A DNA stretch of 14,052 bases, taken from an uncultured Collinsella sp. GTDB taxonomy: Bacteria; Actinomycetota; Coriobacteriia; Coriobacteriales; Coriobacteriaceae. Shown here one piece after another: positions 7,727 to 14,034 of this stretch (position 1 is the first letter of the stretch; every line of letters begins with the position of its first letter). Made by a program: the position numbers and the translations under genes. The stretch is from the NCBI GenBank assembly GCA_900538305.1, contig UPXY01000037.1:1-14052 (forward strand). The letters run 5' to 3'. The notes under the pieces were generated by a model. The model did no database searches. It was not told where the DNA came from and saw only the letters and a list, made by a program, of their open reading frames with translations.

Positions 7727-7813
7727 GCGACATCACCGACCCAGTGACGATATTCGAGGTACGACGGCACCAGGCATCTCTGCCGGCATGCCCGCAAGCA
7801 CTGCTTAGCATAA

Positions 7814-7865
7814 GCGAACGTCCCTTTGGAGTGGACCCGCTGCGGCGGGTCGAGCTGTTGTTCGC
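7814..7865 (-). other. Structured leader of the recJ-rel transcript
   Basis: GCGAAC (7865-7860) pairs with GTTCGC (7819-7814), enclosing a perfect 7-bp hairpin, GACCCGC (7851-7845), loop CGCA, GCGGGTC (7840-7834). A -10 box TATACT lies directly upstream (7876-7871), so the RNA would begin at the outer stem. I do not recognise a known riboswitch or T-box. Between this element and recJ there is further potential pairing around GGCATGCCGGCA. Confidence 0.45.
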
Positions 7866-7870
7866 CATCT

Positions 7871-7876
7871 AGTATA
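7871..7876 (-). promoter_or_regulatory. Putative -10 box of the recJ-rel promoter
   Basis: TATACT matches the sigma-70 -10 consensus at five of six positions and sits in the 256-nt gap between the amylase and recJ genes, about 145 nt before the recJ start. There is no good -35 hexamer 16-18 nt upstream, so the promoter may be weak or activator-dependent. Confidence 0.45.
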
Positions 7877-7930
7877 CGCGGTGTGCGGACAAATTCGGCG
7901 CGCAAACCCGCCAGCGGTTCGGCCGGCACG

Positions 7931-7951
7931 AAACGATGCCTCTGAGCATCG
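7931..7951 (-). terminator. Weak hairpin terminator after the amylase gene
   Basis: On the minus strand CGATGC (7951-7946) pairs with GCATCG (7939-7934) around a 6-nt loop, followed by TTTCG. It lies 31 nt after the amylase stop codon. The stem is only six pairs and the T-run three, so ending may be partial. Confidence 0.4.
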
Positions 7952-7982
7952 ACGGGAAAAGAGACCCCTTATGCGGAAGGCT

Positions 7983-9374
7983 TTAGCATGCGAGCAGGTA
8001 CCGCGTCTCGTACGGGCCGAGTTCCAACGCGCCGGAAAGCTCGACGACCGGCACCGCGCCGCAACTGTCCTCGGCGAGCACGTCGACGAAGTGCCCCGCG
8101 AGCTCACCCGCCGACACCGTCGCCGGGGATGCAGCCGCGTTCACCGCCACGAGCACGTGCACGTCGTCGCATGCACGCTCGAAGAGCAGCTGCTCGCTCG
8201 CAATCTGTACGTTGCGGTATGCGCCGTAGCAGAGTGCGCGCGCAGCAGGCGCGAGCGAGCCGTCCGCCTCACGCAGCGTGCGCGTCGCGGCGAGCCTGCT
8301 GATCCATGCGGTGAGAGCGTTCGGCCGCGGCTCCTCGAATGCCGGACGCAGCGGCCAGTCATCTCCCCCGCCCTTCTGGCCAGGCTCGCCCCATTCGCTG
8401 CCGTAATAGAGGCAGGGAATCCCCGGCATCCCGAAGAGCAGGCCATAGGCGGGACGCACGCACGCCGGATCGGAAAGGATGCTCGCAATGCGCGTCACGT
8501 CATGGTTATCGACGAATGAGAGCAGATGCAATCCCTGGTAGATGCACCACGGGTCGCTGCCGAACTGCCGATGCAGCGAATGGGCGATCTCGAACATGTT
8601 GCGAGAATTGAAGCTCGAATAAAGTCCCTTGTAGCACTCGTAATTCGTGCACGAATGAAGCATGTCGCCATTCACGAGCTGGCTATAGTCGCCATGGAGC
8701 ATCTCGCCGATGAGCGGAAACGTCGCATCTGACCCGGGCGCGCCAAAAACGGGCTGACCCGAGAGCTCGTTCGCGAGCGCCCGCAAACGACGCAGGAACT
8801 CGTGATCGAGCAGGTAGGCGACGTCCAAGCGCAGACCGTCGATACCGAATTCGCTCCGCCAGAATCGCACGGTGTCGAGCAGGTAGTCCGCCACCTCGGG
8901 GTTGCGCAGATTCAGCTTCACGAGGTCGTAGGCACCCTCCCAGCCCTCGTACCAAAAGCCGTCGCCATATGCGGAATCGCCGTCGAAGTTCGTGATGAAC
9001 CAATCGCGGTACCGGGAGTCCCAGCCGTGCTCCCGCAGGTCGCGAAATGCCCAGAACTCACGCCCCACATGATTGAACACGGCATCGAGCACCACGCGGA
9101 TACCGTGTTCGTGAAGTACGCTCACCACATAGGCAAGATCCTCGTTGCCGCCCAGGCGGCAGTCGACACAGCGCAGATCGCGCGTGTCGTACCCGTGGAC
9201 GCTCGATTCGAACACGGGGTTGAGCAGCACCGCATCCACACCGAGCCCCTCCAGGTAGCCCGCCCACGCGGCGACGCGGCGCAGACGCGGCACCTGCACG
9301 CCGTCGTTTTCATGCGGCGCACCGCAAAGCCCCAACGGATAGATCTGGTAGAACGTGCTCTCATCTGCCCACAT
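7983..9374 (-). CDS. GH13 alpha-amylase family enzyme, cytoplasmic
   Basis: This 463-aa glycoside hydrolase or transferase of family 13 acts on alpha-glucosidic bonds. The four classic GH13 regions are present: DAVFNH at 97-102, GLRLDVAY at 180-187 with nucleophile Asp184, LIGEM at 221-225 with acid/base Glu224, and SFVDNHD at 286-292 with Asp289. A short beta-type domain C begins near 375. There is no signal peptide, membrane anchor or carbohydrate-binding module, and the N-terminal extra domain of many neopullulanases is missing, so it probably handles imported maltodextrins or internal glycogen. Exact activity (neopullulanase, cyclomaltodextrinase or amylase) cannot be told. Start choice: an in-frame ATG at 9392 exists, but GGAAAGG at 9387-9381 lies six nucleotides before the ATG at 9374. 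It stands between two terminator hairpins and is probably transcribed alone. Confidence 0.9.
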   Translation of the reverse strand: MWADESTFYQIYPLGLCGAPHENDGVQVPRLRRVAAWAGYLEGLGVDAVLLNPVFESSVHGYDTRDLRCVDCRLGGNEDLAYVVSVLHEHGIRVVLDAVFNHVGREFWAFRDLREHGWDSRYRDWFITNFDGDSAYGDGFWYEGWEGAYDLVKLNLRNPEVADYLLDTVRFWRSEFGIDGLRLDVAYLLDHEFLRRLRALANELSGQPVFGAPGSDATFPLIGEMLHGDYSQLVNGDMLHSCTNYECYKGLYSSFNSRNMFEIAHSLHRQFGSDPWCIYQGLHLLSFVDNHDVTRIASILSDPACVRPAYGLLFGMPGIPCLYYGSEWGEPGQKGGGDDWPLRPAFEEPRPNALTAWISRLAATRTLREADGSLAPAARALCYGAYRNVQIASEQLLFERACDDVHVLVAVNAAASPATVSAGELAGHFVDVLAEDSCGAVPVVELSGALELGPYETRYLLAC

Positions 9375-9380
9375 GACATG

Positions 9381-9387
9381 CCTTTCC
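9381..9387 (-). promoter_or_regulatory. Ribosome binding site deciding the amylase start at 9374
   Basis: GGAAAGG with a 6-nt spacer to ATG 9374. The upstream in-frame ATG at 9392 would place this site inside the coding region and has no Shine-Dalgarno sequence itself. Confidence 0.7.
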
Positions 9388-9426
9388 AACATGATAAAAC
9401 CCAGCTTGGTCGGATGCCTTCATTCT

Positions 9427-9465
9427 GAAAACGCCGGGCTGCGACATACGGCGCAACCCGGCGTT
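9427..9465 (-). terminator. Strong terminator after the rubredoxin gene
   Basis: On the minus strand 9465-9452 pairs with 9443-9430: AACGCCGGG with CCCGGCGTT, then TTGCG with CGCAG (one G-T pair), 14 pairs in all, loop of eight, ending in GTTTTC. It separates the redox pair from the amylase gene. Confidence 0.8.
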
Positions 9466-9489
9466 ATCGTCTATCACTGCTGGAACGAG

Positions 9490-9633
9490 CTACTCCTCGA
9501 CCGCCTCGAACTGATCGGGACCGACGCCGCACACGGGGCAGACGAAGTCCTCGGGCAGCTCGGGGGTATCGACCTCGACCTCATACCCGCACACGACGCA
9601 TACGAACTTGTAGGTCTTCTTCTCGTCGCTCAT
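9490..9633 (-). CDS. Short rubredoxin
   Basis: This 47-aa iron-sulfur protein carries two rubredoxin knuckles, CVVCGY at residues 12-17 and CPVCGVG at 32-38, which hold one iron through four cysteines and pass single electrons in the cytoplasm. It is shorter than the usual 52-54 aa because the loop between the knuckles is cut down to VEVDTPELPEDF. The end, DQFEAVEE, is typical. The start ATG at 9633 has GAAAGG upstream with an 8-9 nt spacer; two in-frame ATGs further upstream (9642, 9651) flank or contain this site and are less likely. Its neighbour on the 5' side is the flavin reductase, the usual fusion partner of this short rubredoxin type in Hrb proteins, so it probably takes electrons from that flavoprotein. 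Likely final acceptors are oxygen- or NO-reducing flavodiiron proteins or rubrerythrins; none is in this window. Confidence 0.88.
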   Translation of the reverse strand: MSDEKKTYKFVCVVCGYEVEVDTPELPEDFVCPVCGVGPDQFEAVEE

Positions 9634-9656
9634 CTGGCACATCCTTTCCATGTAAG

Positions 9657-9673
9657 CCGGCAACCGCTGCCGG
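9657..9673 (-). promoter_or_regulatory. Hairpin in the rubredoxin leader
   Basis: CCGGCA (9657-9662) and TGCCGG (9668-9673) form a perfect 6-bp stem with a 5-nt loop just ahead of the rubredoxin Shine-Dalgarno sequence. It could guard the 5' end or weakly terminate read-through from the flavin reductase gene. No T-run longer than two follows it. Confidence 0.35.
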
Positions 9674-9683
9674 TGTCTTCTGA

Positions 9684-9713
9684 ATGGTACCCACGGGCAC
9701 GGCTCTCATACAA
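9684..9713 (-). promoter_or_regulatory. Putative rubredoxin promoter
   Basis: TTGTAT (9713-9708) and TACCAT (9689-9684) are spaced by 18 nt. They match the sigma-70 consensus at three and four positions respectively. The context TGGGTACCAT closely resembles TGGGTACAAT before the flavin reductase gene. Confidence 0.35.
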
Positions 9714-9763
9714 ATGATTCCGCACGCGTATCACATCATCACCAACCGTCAATGGCCGGAGCG

Positions 9764-10267
9764 CTACCCCTGATAGCTCGATGCCTTGGGCGGCGTCTTG
9801 CCCTTGAGTACGGCATGGTAGTAGCTGTAGGTGAGCGGTTCCTCATCCGAGAGCACCTGGGCATCGACGACCTCGCCGATGAACAGATAATGCGTGCCCA
9901 CATCGACCGTATCCACCAAACGGCACGCTAAAAGCGCGCAGACGTGCTCGGGCGAATACGGACTTCCCACCGCTGAGGTCTCGCAACCGTACTTCTCGAA
10001 CTTATCGTAGGTATCGCTCGAGCGAAATCCGAAATTGCCGATGTAGGGCATATCCGCTGTCTTGTCGAGCACGGTCACGGTAAACGCACCAGCGGCCTCG
10101 ATGACGCCTGCCGTGACGTTCTCCTTGTTCACCGCCACCGAGACGCGCGGTGGCTGGGACGTCACCTGCACCGCCGTGTTGACCACGCAGCCCGCGCGCC
10201 GACCGTCCGCCTCGGCGGATACGACGTACAGCCCGTAGCTCATTTTGAAGAATGCCGAAAGGTCCAT
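9764..10267 (-). CDS. Flavin reductase domain protein, Hrb (high-molecular-weight rubredoxin) type
   Basis: This 167-aa cytoplasmic FMN-binding protein of the flavin reductase-like family probably oxidises NAD(P)H and passes electrons on. Family features are the N-terminal SYGLYVVSAEADGRRAGCVVNT at 10-31, QVTSQPPRVSVAVNK at 34-48, the FGFRSSDTYDKF stretch at 79-90 and the C-terminal YYHAVLKGKTPPK at 149-161. In fused Hrb proteins the rubredoxin domain begins soon after this last motif; here the chain stops and a separate rubredoxin gene follows 130 nt later. The start has an excellent binding site, AAGGAG five nucleotides before ATG. A putative promoter and a palindrome lie in the 128-nt upstream gap. 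By analogy to Moorella Hrb, a role in oxygen or nitric oxide detoxification is plausible but unproven; simple flavin reduction is the alternative. Confidence 0.88.
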   Translation of the reverse strand: MDLSAFFKMSYGLYVVSAEADGRRAGCVVNTAVQVTSQPPRVSVAVNKENVTAGVIEAAGAFTVTVLDKTADMPYIGNFGFRSSDTYDKFEKYGCETSAVGSPYSPEHVCALLACRLVDTVDVGTHYLFIGEVVDAQVLSDEEPLTYSYYHAVLKGKTPPKASSYQG

Positions 10268-10283
10268 GGGGAGCTCCTTCCTG

Positions 10284-10298
10284 GGATGCAGGGCATCC
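10284..10298. promoter_or_regulatory. Perfect palindrome in the flavin reductase leader
   Basis: GGATGC, loop AGG, GCATCC form a 6-bp inverted repeat between the putative -10 box and the Shine-Dalgarno sequence. Its position suits a repressor operator or a small mRNA hairpin. Confidence 0.4.
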
Positions 10299-10310
10299 GG
10301 ACTTGGAACT

Positions 10311-10316
10311 ATTGTA
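10311..10316 (-). promoter_or_regulatory. Putative -10 box of the flavin reductase gene
   Basis: TACAAT matches TATAAT at five of six positions and has TGGG just upstream. No convincing -35 box is visible. Transcription from here would give a leader of roughly 35-40 nt containing the palindrome and the ribosome binding site. Confidence 0.4.
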
Positions 10317-10395
10317 CCCAGAGCGGAGCCCGCCCTCGCCGGAAGCCGTGAACGGTCTTTCGCTCCCCTTGCGCGATACGCCGGAAGCGCCCGCT

Positions 10396-10866
10396 CTAGC
10401 GGTTGCGCTCCTTGAGCGTGCGCTCGATCTCGCGCTGCATATCGCGCTTCGCCATATCGTCGCGCTTGTCGTAGAGCTTCTTGCCGCGGCCGAGACCCAG
10501 CAGAAGCTTCACGCGGCCGTCGGTGTTGAAATAGAGTTCGAGCGGTACGAGGGCGTATCCGCGCGTGCGCAACTTCACGTCGAGATGGTTGATCTCCTTG
10601 CGATGGAGCAGGAGGCGCCGGCGACGATCGGGGTCGCGGTTGAAGATCGAGCCGTTGCTATAGGGATGGATGTGCACGCCGATGAGCCAGCATTCTCCCC
10701 CACGAATGACCGCGTACGTATCGGTGATCTGGCAGGCGCGCTCGCGTAGGCTCCGCACCTCGGTGCCAGAGAGCTCGACGCCGCATTCGTACGTCTCCTC
10801 GATGAAGTACGCATGGTGTGCCGAACGGTTCTTCGCGATGGTCTTGCGCTCCTTGCGGCTAGGCAT
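10396..10866 (-). CDS. smpB: SsrA (tmRNA)-binding protein SmpB
   Basis: This 156-aa protein binds tmRNA and brings it to ribosomes stalled on mRNAs without a stop codon. The whole sequence fits the family: KNRSAHHAYFIEETYECGVELSGTEVRSLR at 12-40 (shown in part by its NRSAHHAYF and GTEVRSLR ends), ITDTYAVIRGGE at 47-58, HIHPYS at 65-70, and the basic C-terminal tail DKRDDMAKRDMQREIERT at 133-150, which enters the mRNA channel. The open frame extends far upstream, but ATG 10866 is chosen because AAGGAGG lies five nucleotides before it and the family starts here. The first 8 nt overlap the end of the TPR gene, so the two are translationally coupled. The tmRNA gene ssrA, often next door, is not in this window. 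No clear terminator follows. Confidence 0.96.
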   Translation of the reverse strand: MPSRKERKTIAKNRSAHHAYFIEETYECGVELSGTEVRSLRERACQITDTYAVIRGGECWLIGVHIHPYSNGSIFNRDPDRRRRLLLHRKEINHLDVKLRTRGYALVPLELYFNTDGRVKLLLGLGRGKKLYDKRDDMAKRDMQREIERTLKERNR

Positions 10867-11734
10867 CGGTGCCTCCTTCCGCCTCGGCGCGCTCGGCCTC
10901 GAGCTCGGCGTCGGACTCGTGAATGAGCTGGATGAGCGCAGCGCATGCATCCTCGCCCACGAGGTCGCGGGCGCGCAGCGTATAGCGGGTCGCCTCATCG
11001 CGCTCGCCCGCCTTCGAGGCGTCCGTGGCACACATGAGCAGGCAGATGGCAATCTCGGCGTTCGGGTCGGTCGGGAGGCCCTGCGATGCGAGCTCTTGTG
11101 CGGCCTCGTCGTCGGAAGCGTTCGCTGCATCCGGTGCCTCCTGCATAAGGCGTGCGAGCGCCTGACACGTCACGCGCTCGCCGGGGGCGAAGGCCGCGGC
11201 GCGGCGCGCGAACCCCGAGGCAAGCAGAGGCTCGTCCTTATTCAGGAAGAACTGGCCGAGCGCCGCGCACGCGCGGCCGAAGAGCTTGGCGTCCGCCGCA
11301 CGCTCGAGCACGGAATAGGCAAGCGCACCCCACTCATTCTCGTTGCCGAGCACACGGTAGAGCTCCGCCAGATCCAGGCGGTAGGCGCAGTTCATGGGAT
11401 TCCAGCGCACGGCCTGCTTGAGCGCGTCGCGCGCAAGACCGAACTCCCGCTGGTTGATATAGACGAAAGCAAGGTCGGCATACATGCGGTCGAAGGGAGC
11501 TCCCACCTGCACGAGCGTACGCGGATCCTTTTCCACGCGCCGGTACGCGAGCCGCTCGAAGCTATCGGCGAAACAGAAGTACTGCACCTCGTCGCTTGCG
11601 GGGCACGCTTCCTTCACGTAATCTTCGACAGCATCGCGCATCTCGAGCAACTCTGGTAGAGCGGCGTCGAAATCGCCCTGGCTCAGATAGTTCTCGACAT
11701 GCTGGATTGCCTGTGCGGAGATCGGCAGATCCAT
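10859..11734 (-). CDS. TPR-repeat protein of unknown function, between rnr and smpB
   Basis: I do not recognise this 291-aa gene as a named family. It is soluble, with no signal peptide or membrane segment. Residues 84-115 fit the tetratricopeptide pattern well (small residues at the A-LA-Y, F-A and A-P positions), and 117-147 and 152-183 look like two more repeats, so the middle is probably an alpha-helical protein-binding scaffold. The tail from about 275 is very acidic (ELEAERAEAEGG). The start has a strong site, AAGGAGG, about five nucleotides before ATG. It begins 88 nt after rnr and overlaps smpB by 8 nt, so it should be co-expressed with two ribosome-rescue and RNA-decay proteins. A role as an adaptor in that process is inferred from position only. 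Confidence 0.8.
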   Translation of the reverse strand: MDLPISAQAIQHVENYLSQGDFDAALPELLEMRDAVEDYVKEACPASDEVQYFCFADSFERLAYRRVEKDPRTLVQVGAPFDRMYADLAFVYINQREFGLARDALKQAVRWNPMNCAYRLDLAELYRVLGNENEWGALAYSVLERAADAKLFGRACAALGQFFLNKDEPLLASGFARRAAAFAPGERVTCQALARLMQEAPDAANASDDEAAQELASQGLPTDPNAEIAICLLMCATDASKAGERDEATRYTLRARDLVGEDACAALIQLIHESDAELEAERAEAEGGTDA

Positions 11735-11822
11735 GGTTTCCTCCTTATGCGACGCAGGCGCGCTCGGGCCGCGCTGGACGCGTCGATGCTCGAGGTCGGG
11801 CCGTGCGGAATAATCGTTCGGG

Positions 11823-13892
11823 CTACCAGTGTAGCGCAGCGCGGGTTTCCACGAGCGCGAGATCGAGATGTCCGCGCAGCTCGTCGGTCGCTCGGATCTC
11901 GACGATCACCCGATCACCCGGCCGTATGCGGCGGCCTGTCGCCGAACCCGTGAACGTGAGCGTGCGCTCATCGAGATCGAACCATTCATCTCCCAGGTCG
12001 CGCATATGGATGAGACCCTCGGCCTGCGTCTCGTCTATGCGGACGAACGCTCCGAGCGCATCGACCCAACTCACCGTACCCGCGAAGCGCTCACCCAGGC
12101 GATTCGCGTAGAAACGTGCGACCTCCACCTTCTGGGACGCGCGCGCCGCGGCGTCGGCGACGCGCTCGCGCTCGCTACAGGTGCGGCAGAGCTGGGGCGC
12201 CATCGATGAGAAGCTGCTTGCTCCCGTCCCCGTGAGCGCGCACGCGCGGGCATGCGCCTCCTTCACGCCCAAGCGCTCACGGGCGAGCGCGAACTTGAGC
12301 ACCCGGTGCACCATAAGATCCGGGTAACGACGGATAGGGCTCGTGAAGTGGCAGTAGGCTTGCGCGCCGAGGGCATAGTGCCCCATGTTCTGCGACCGGT
12401 ACACCGCTCGCTGCATGGCACGGAGCAAGAGCGCATTCACGAGCTCAGATGCCGGCGTGCCCTCGGCATCCGCAAGCACCGCGCGCATCGCCGCCTGCTC
12501 GCCCGCCGCGATGGCGAGCGCCTGTGCGCGGTCGATTATGCCGAGCTCCACGAGTACGGTGGCCGCCGCGTGCAGATGATCGGGCGAAGGCTGCTCGTGC
12601 ACGCGGTACGCCGCCACAAGGTCGCGGCGAGCGAGCCATGCGGCTACGCACTCGTTCGCGAGCAGCATCGCCTCCTCCACGAGGCCCGTAGCCGCCGTGC
12701 GCTTGCGCACCGTGAGCGCAGAGGGTTCGCCGTCTTCATCGAGCAGGGCGTGGACTTCGACGGTATCGAAGTCTACGGCGCCACGGCGTTCGCGCACGCG
12801 GCCGCGCAAACGCGCGAGCTCGTCTGCGCAATGCAGGAGCTCGACCAGGTCCACGCCTTCTTCAGCCGCACGCGCCACCCATTCTGCGGCAGCGCCAGGA
12901 ACACCGTCGAGCAGTGCCTGTGCCTCGTCATAGGAAAGCCTCACGCGCGAGCGCATGACGCTCGGATAGATCGACGCCTCTTTGAGGGCACCGTTCGCAT
13001 CGAGCATCATGTCGACCGTCATGGCCAGACGGTCTTCACCCGGCCTGAGCGAGCACAGGTCGTTCGAAAGCCGCTCGGGCAGCATGGGAAGCACGCGATC
13101 CGCAAGATAAACGGAAGTGGTGCGTCGCCGCGCTTCTAGGTCGATCGGATCATCCCACATCACGTAGTGGGACACGTCGGCGATATACACCGAGAGGGTG
13201 AAGCCGCCATGCGCGGTCCTTGCGACGCAGATCGCATCGTCGAAGTCGCGCGCATCGACCGGGTCGATGGTAAGCGCGAAGCGGTCGCGCACATCGCGAC
13301 GCAAGGGGTCTTGGAGCGCCCCCTCAACATCGAGCGCGAGCGCCTCGGCCGCACGTACCGCGGACTCGGGATAGCCATCCTCAAGGTCGTAGCGCGCCAT
13401 GATGGAACGAATACCCAGATCAGAAGCATCGGCGCCACCCAGACGCCGTTCGATGGTTACGGTGCCCGATTCGAGGCGCGTCGGGTAGGAGACGATGCGC
13501 GCCGAGACCACATCTCCCTCCTTGACGCCGCACCGCGTCGGAGAGCCGTCGCTCGGAAGCACGAAGAAGTCTGCGCGCACGCGCGTATCGAGCGGCCGCA
13601 CGCACCCCAGGGGGCCGGCGAGCGAGAACGTGCCGACGATCCCTGCATGAGCGCGTTCGAGCACGCTCTCGACTACCGCACGCTTGCCGCCCTCAGCCCT
13701 GCGCTGCACGCTCACCGCAACGATATCGCCATTCATGACCTCGCGCAGCGCCCGCCCGGAAAGCCGAAAGGAGCCTTCAGCCGTCTCGACCGTCCCGCCG
13801 CCCTCCGTGAGCCGCACCGTCCCCGTAAGGTTCGGTCGCCTCACCGACCGCGTCGGCTTCCTGTTGCTACTCGTCCGTCGCTTGCGTCCCAT
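11823..13892 (-). CDS. rnr: Ribonuclease R (RNB-family 3'-5' exoribonuclease)
   Basis: This 689-aa processive exoribonuclease digests structured RNA, including rRNA fragments and, with tmRNA-SmpB, non-stop mRNA. Domains in order: a basic N-terminal tail (1-20, nine Arg or Lys), a cold-shock-like OB region (about 22-75), a second OB region (about 85-150), the RNB catalytic domain (about 200-530) with TIDPVDARDFDDA at 208-220 holding the metal-binding aspartates, HFTSPIRRYPDLMVHR at 515-530, and a C-terminal S1 domain at about 603-681. It ends soon after S1, without the long lysine-rich tail of E. coli RNase R. The frame stays open to the window edge; ATG 13892 is chosen because GGGGAGG lies six nucleotides before it and the 50 extra residues upstream are low-complexity. 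It heads the rnr-TPR-smpB series. Confidence 0.95.
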   Translation of the reverse strand: MGRKRRTSSNRKPTRSVRRPNLTGTVRLTEGGGTVETAEGSFRLSGRALREVMNGDIVAVSVQRRAEGGKRAVVESVLERAHAGIVGTFSLAGPLGCVRPLDTRVRADFFVLPSDGSPTRCGVKEGDVVSARIVSYPTRLESGTVTIERRLGGADASDLGIRSIMARYDLEDGYPESAVRAAEALALDVEGALQDPLRRDVRDRFALTIDPVDARDFDDAICVARTAHGGFTLSVYIADVSHYVMWDDPIDLEARRRTTSVYLADRVLPMLPERLSNDLCSLRPGEDRLAMTVDMMLDANGALKEASIYPSVMRSRVRLSYDEAQALLDGVPGAAAEWVARAAEEGVDLVELLHCADELARLRGRVRERRGAVDFDTVEVHALLDEDGEPSALTVRKRTAATGLVEEAMLLANECVAAWLARRDLVAAYRVHEQPSPDHLHAAATVLVELGIIDRAQALAIAAGEQAAMRAVLADAEGTPASELVNALLLRAMQRAVYRSQNMGHYALGAQAYCHFTSPIRRYPDLMVHRVLKFALARERLGVKEAHARACALTGTGASSFSSMAPQLCRTCSERERVADAAARASQKVEVARFYANRLGERFAGTVSWVDALGAFVRIDETQAEGLIHMRDLGDEWFDLDERTLTFTGSATGRRIRPGDRVIVEIRATDELRGHLDLALVETRAALHW

Positions 13893-13915
13893 GGAAAACC
13901 TCCCCTCTCCCCAGT

Positions 13916-13930
13916 CTTCGAGTCTCGAAG
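13916..13930. promoter_or_regulatory. Perfect palindrome in the rnr leader
   Basis: CTTCGA, three bases, TCGAAG: a 6-bp inverted repeat with a 3-nt centre, about 25 nt before the rnr start and just upstream of its Shine-Dalgarno sequence. It could be an operator or an mRNA hairpin that limits access to the ribosome site. Confidence 0.45.
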
Positions 13931-13993
13931 TTCCCTCGCCGGCATCATGTGACCCCCACAAGGAAAAAACCGCCCGCACGCAACGGCAACACA

Positions 13994-14023
13994 CCCGCCC
14001 CGCCCGGGTATCCGCCCCCCCCC
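13994..14023 (-). other. G-run cluster upstream of rnr
   Basis: On the minus strand there are G-runs of 9, 2, 3, 4 and 3 bases within 30 nt (14023-13994). Four runs of three or more could form a G-quadruplex with loops of about 9, 1 and 1 nt in DNA or in a leader RNA. The 9-base homopolymer (14015-14023) is also a place where base calling can slip. The rest of the 160-nt right edge holds no gene I can support. Confidence 0.4.
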
Positions 14024-14034
14024 GCCGCACGCGC

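Noticed and set aside
7534..7929. 131-codon minus-strand frame overlapping the recJ start
   Set aside because: Runs in the wrong frame through recJ, without a ribosome binding site or family features.
7727..7982. T-box or known riboswitch before recJ
   Set aside because: I looked for the T-box AGGGTGG-type core and saw only GC-rich hairpins; no known class fits.
10337..10388. Direct repeat CGCCGGAAGC at 10337-10346 and 10379-10388 upstream of the flavin reductase gene
   Set aside because: A 10-base GC-rich repeat 42 nt apart can arise by chance here and has no clear relation to the promoter.
10867..11130. Upstream extension of smpB to a 244-codon frame
   Set aside because: The extra part lies inside the TPR gene, is Arg/Ser/Pro-rich shadow sequence, and the ATG at 10866 has an ideal ribosome binding site.
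13964..13990. Terminator ahead of rnr ending in six T on the minus strand
   Set aside because: The T-run is good, but the upstream bases give only about four pairs with a bulge, so I do not call it.
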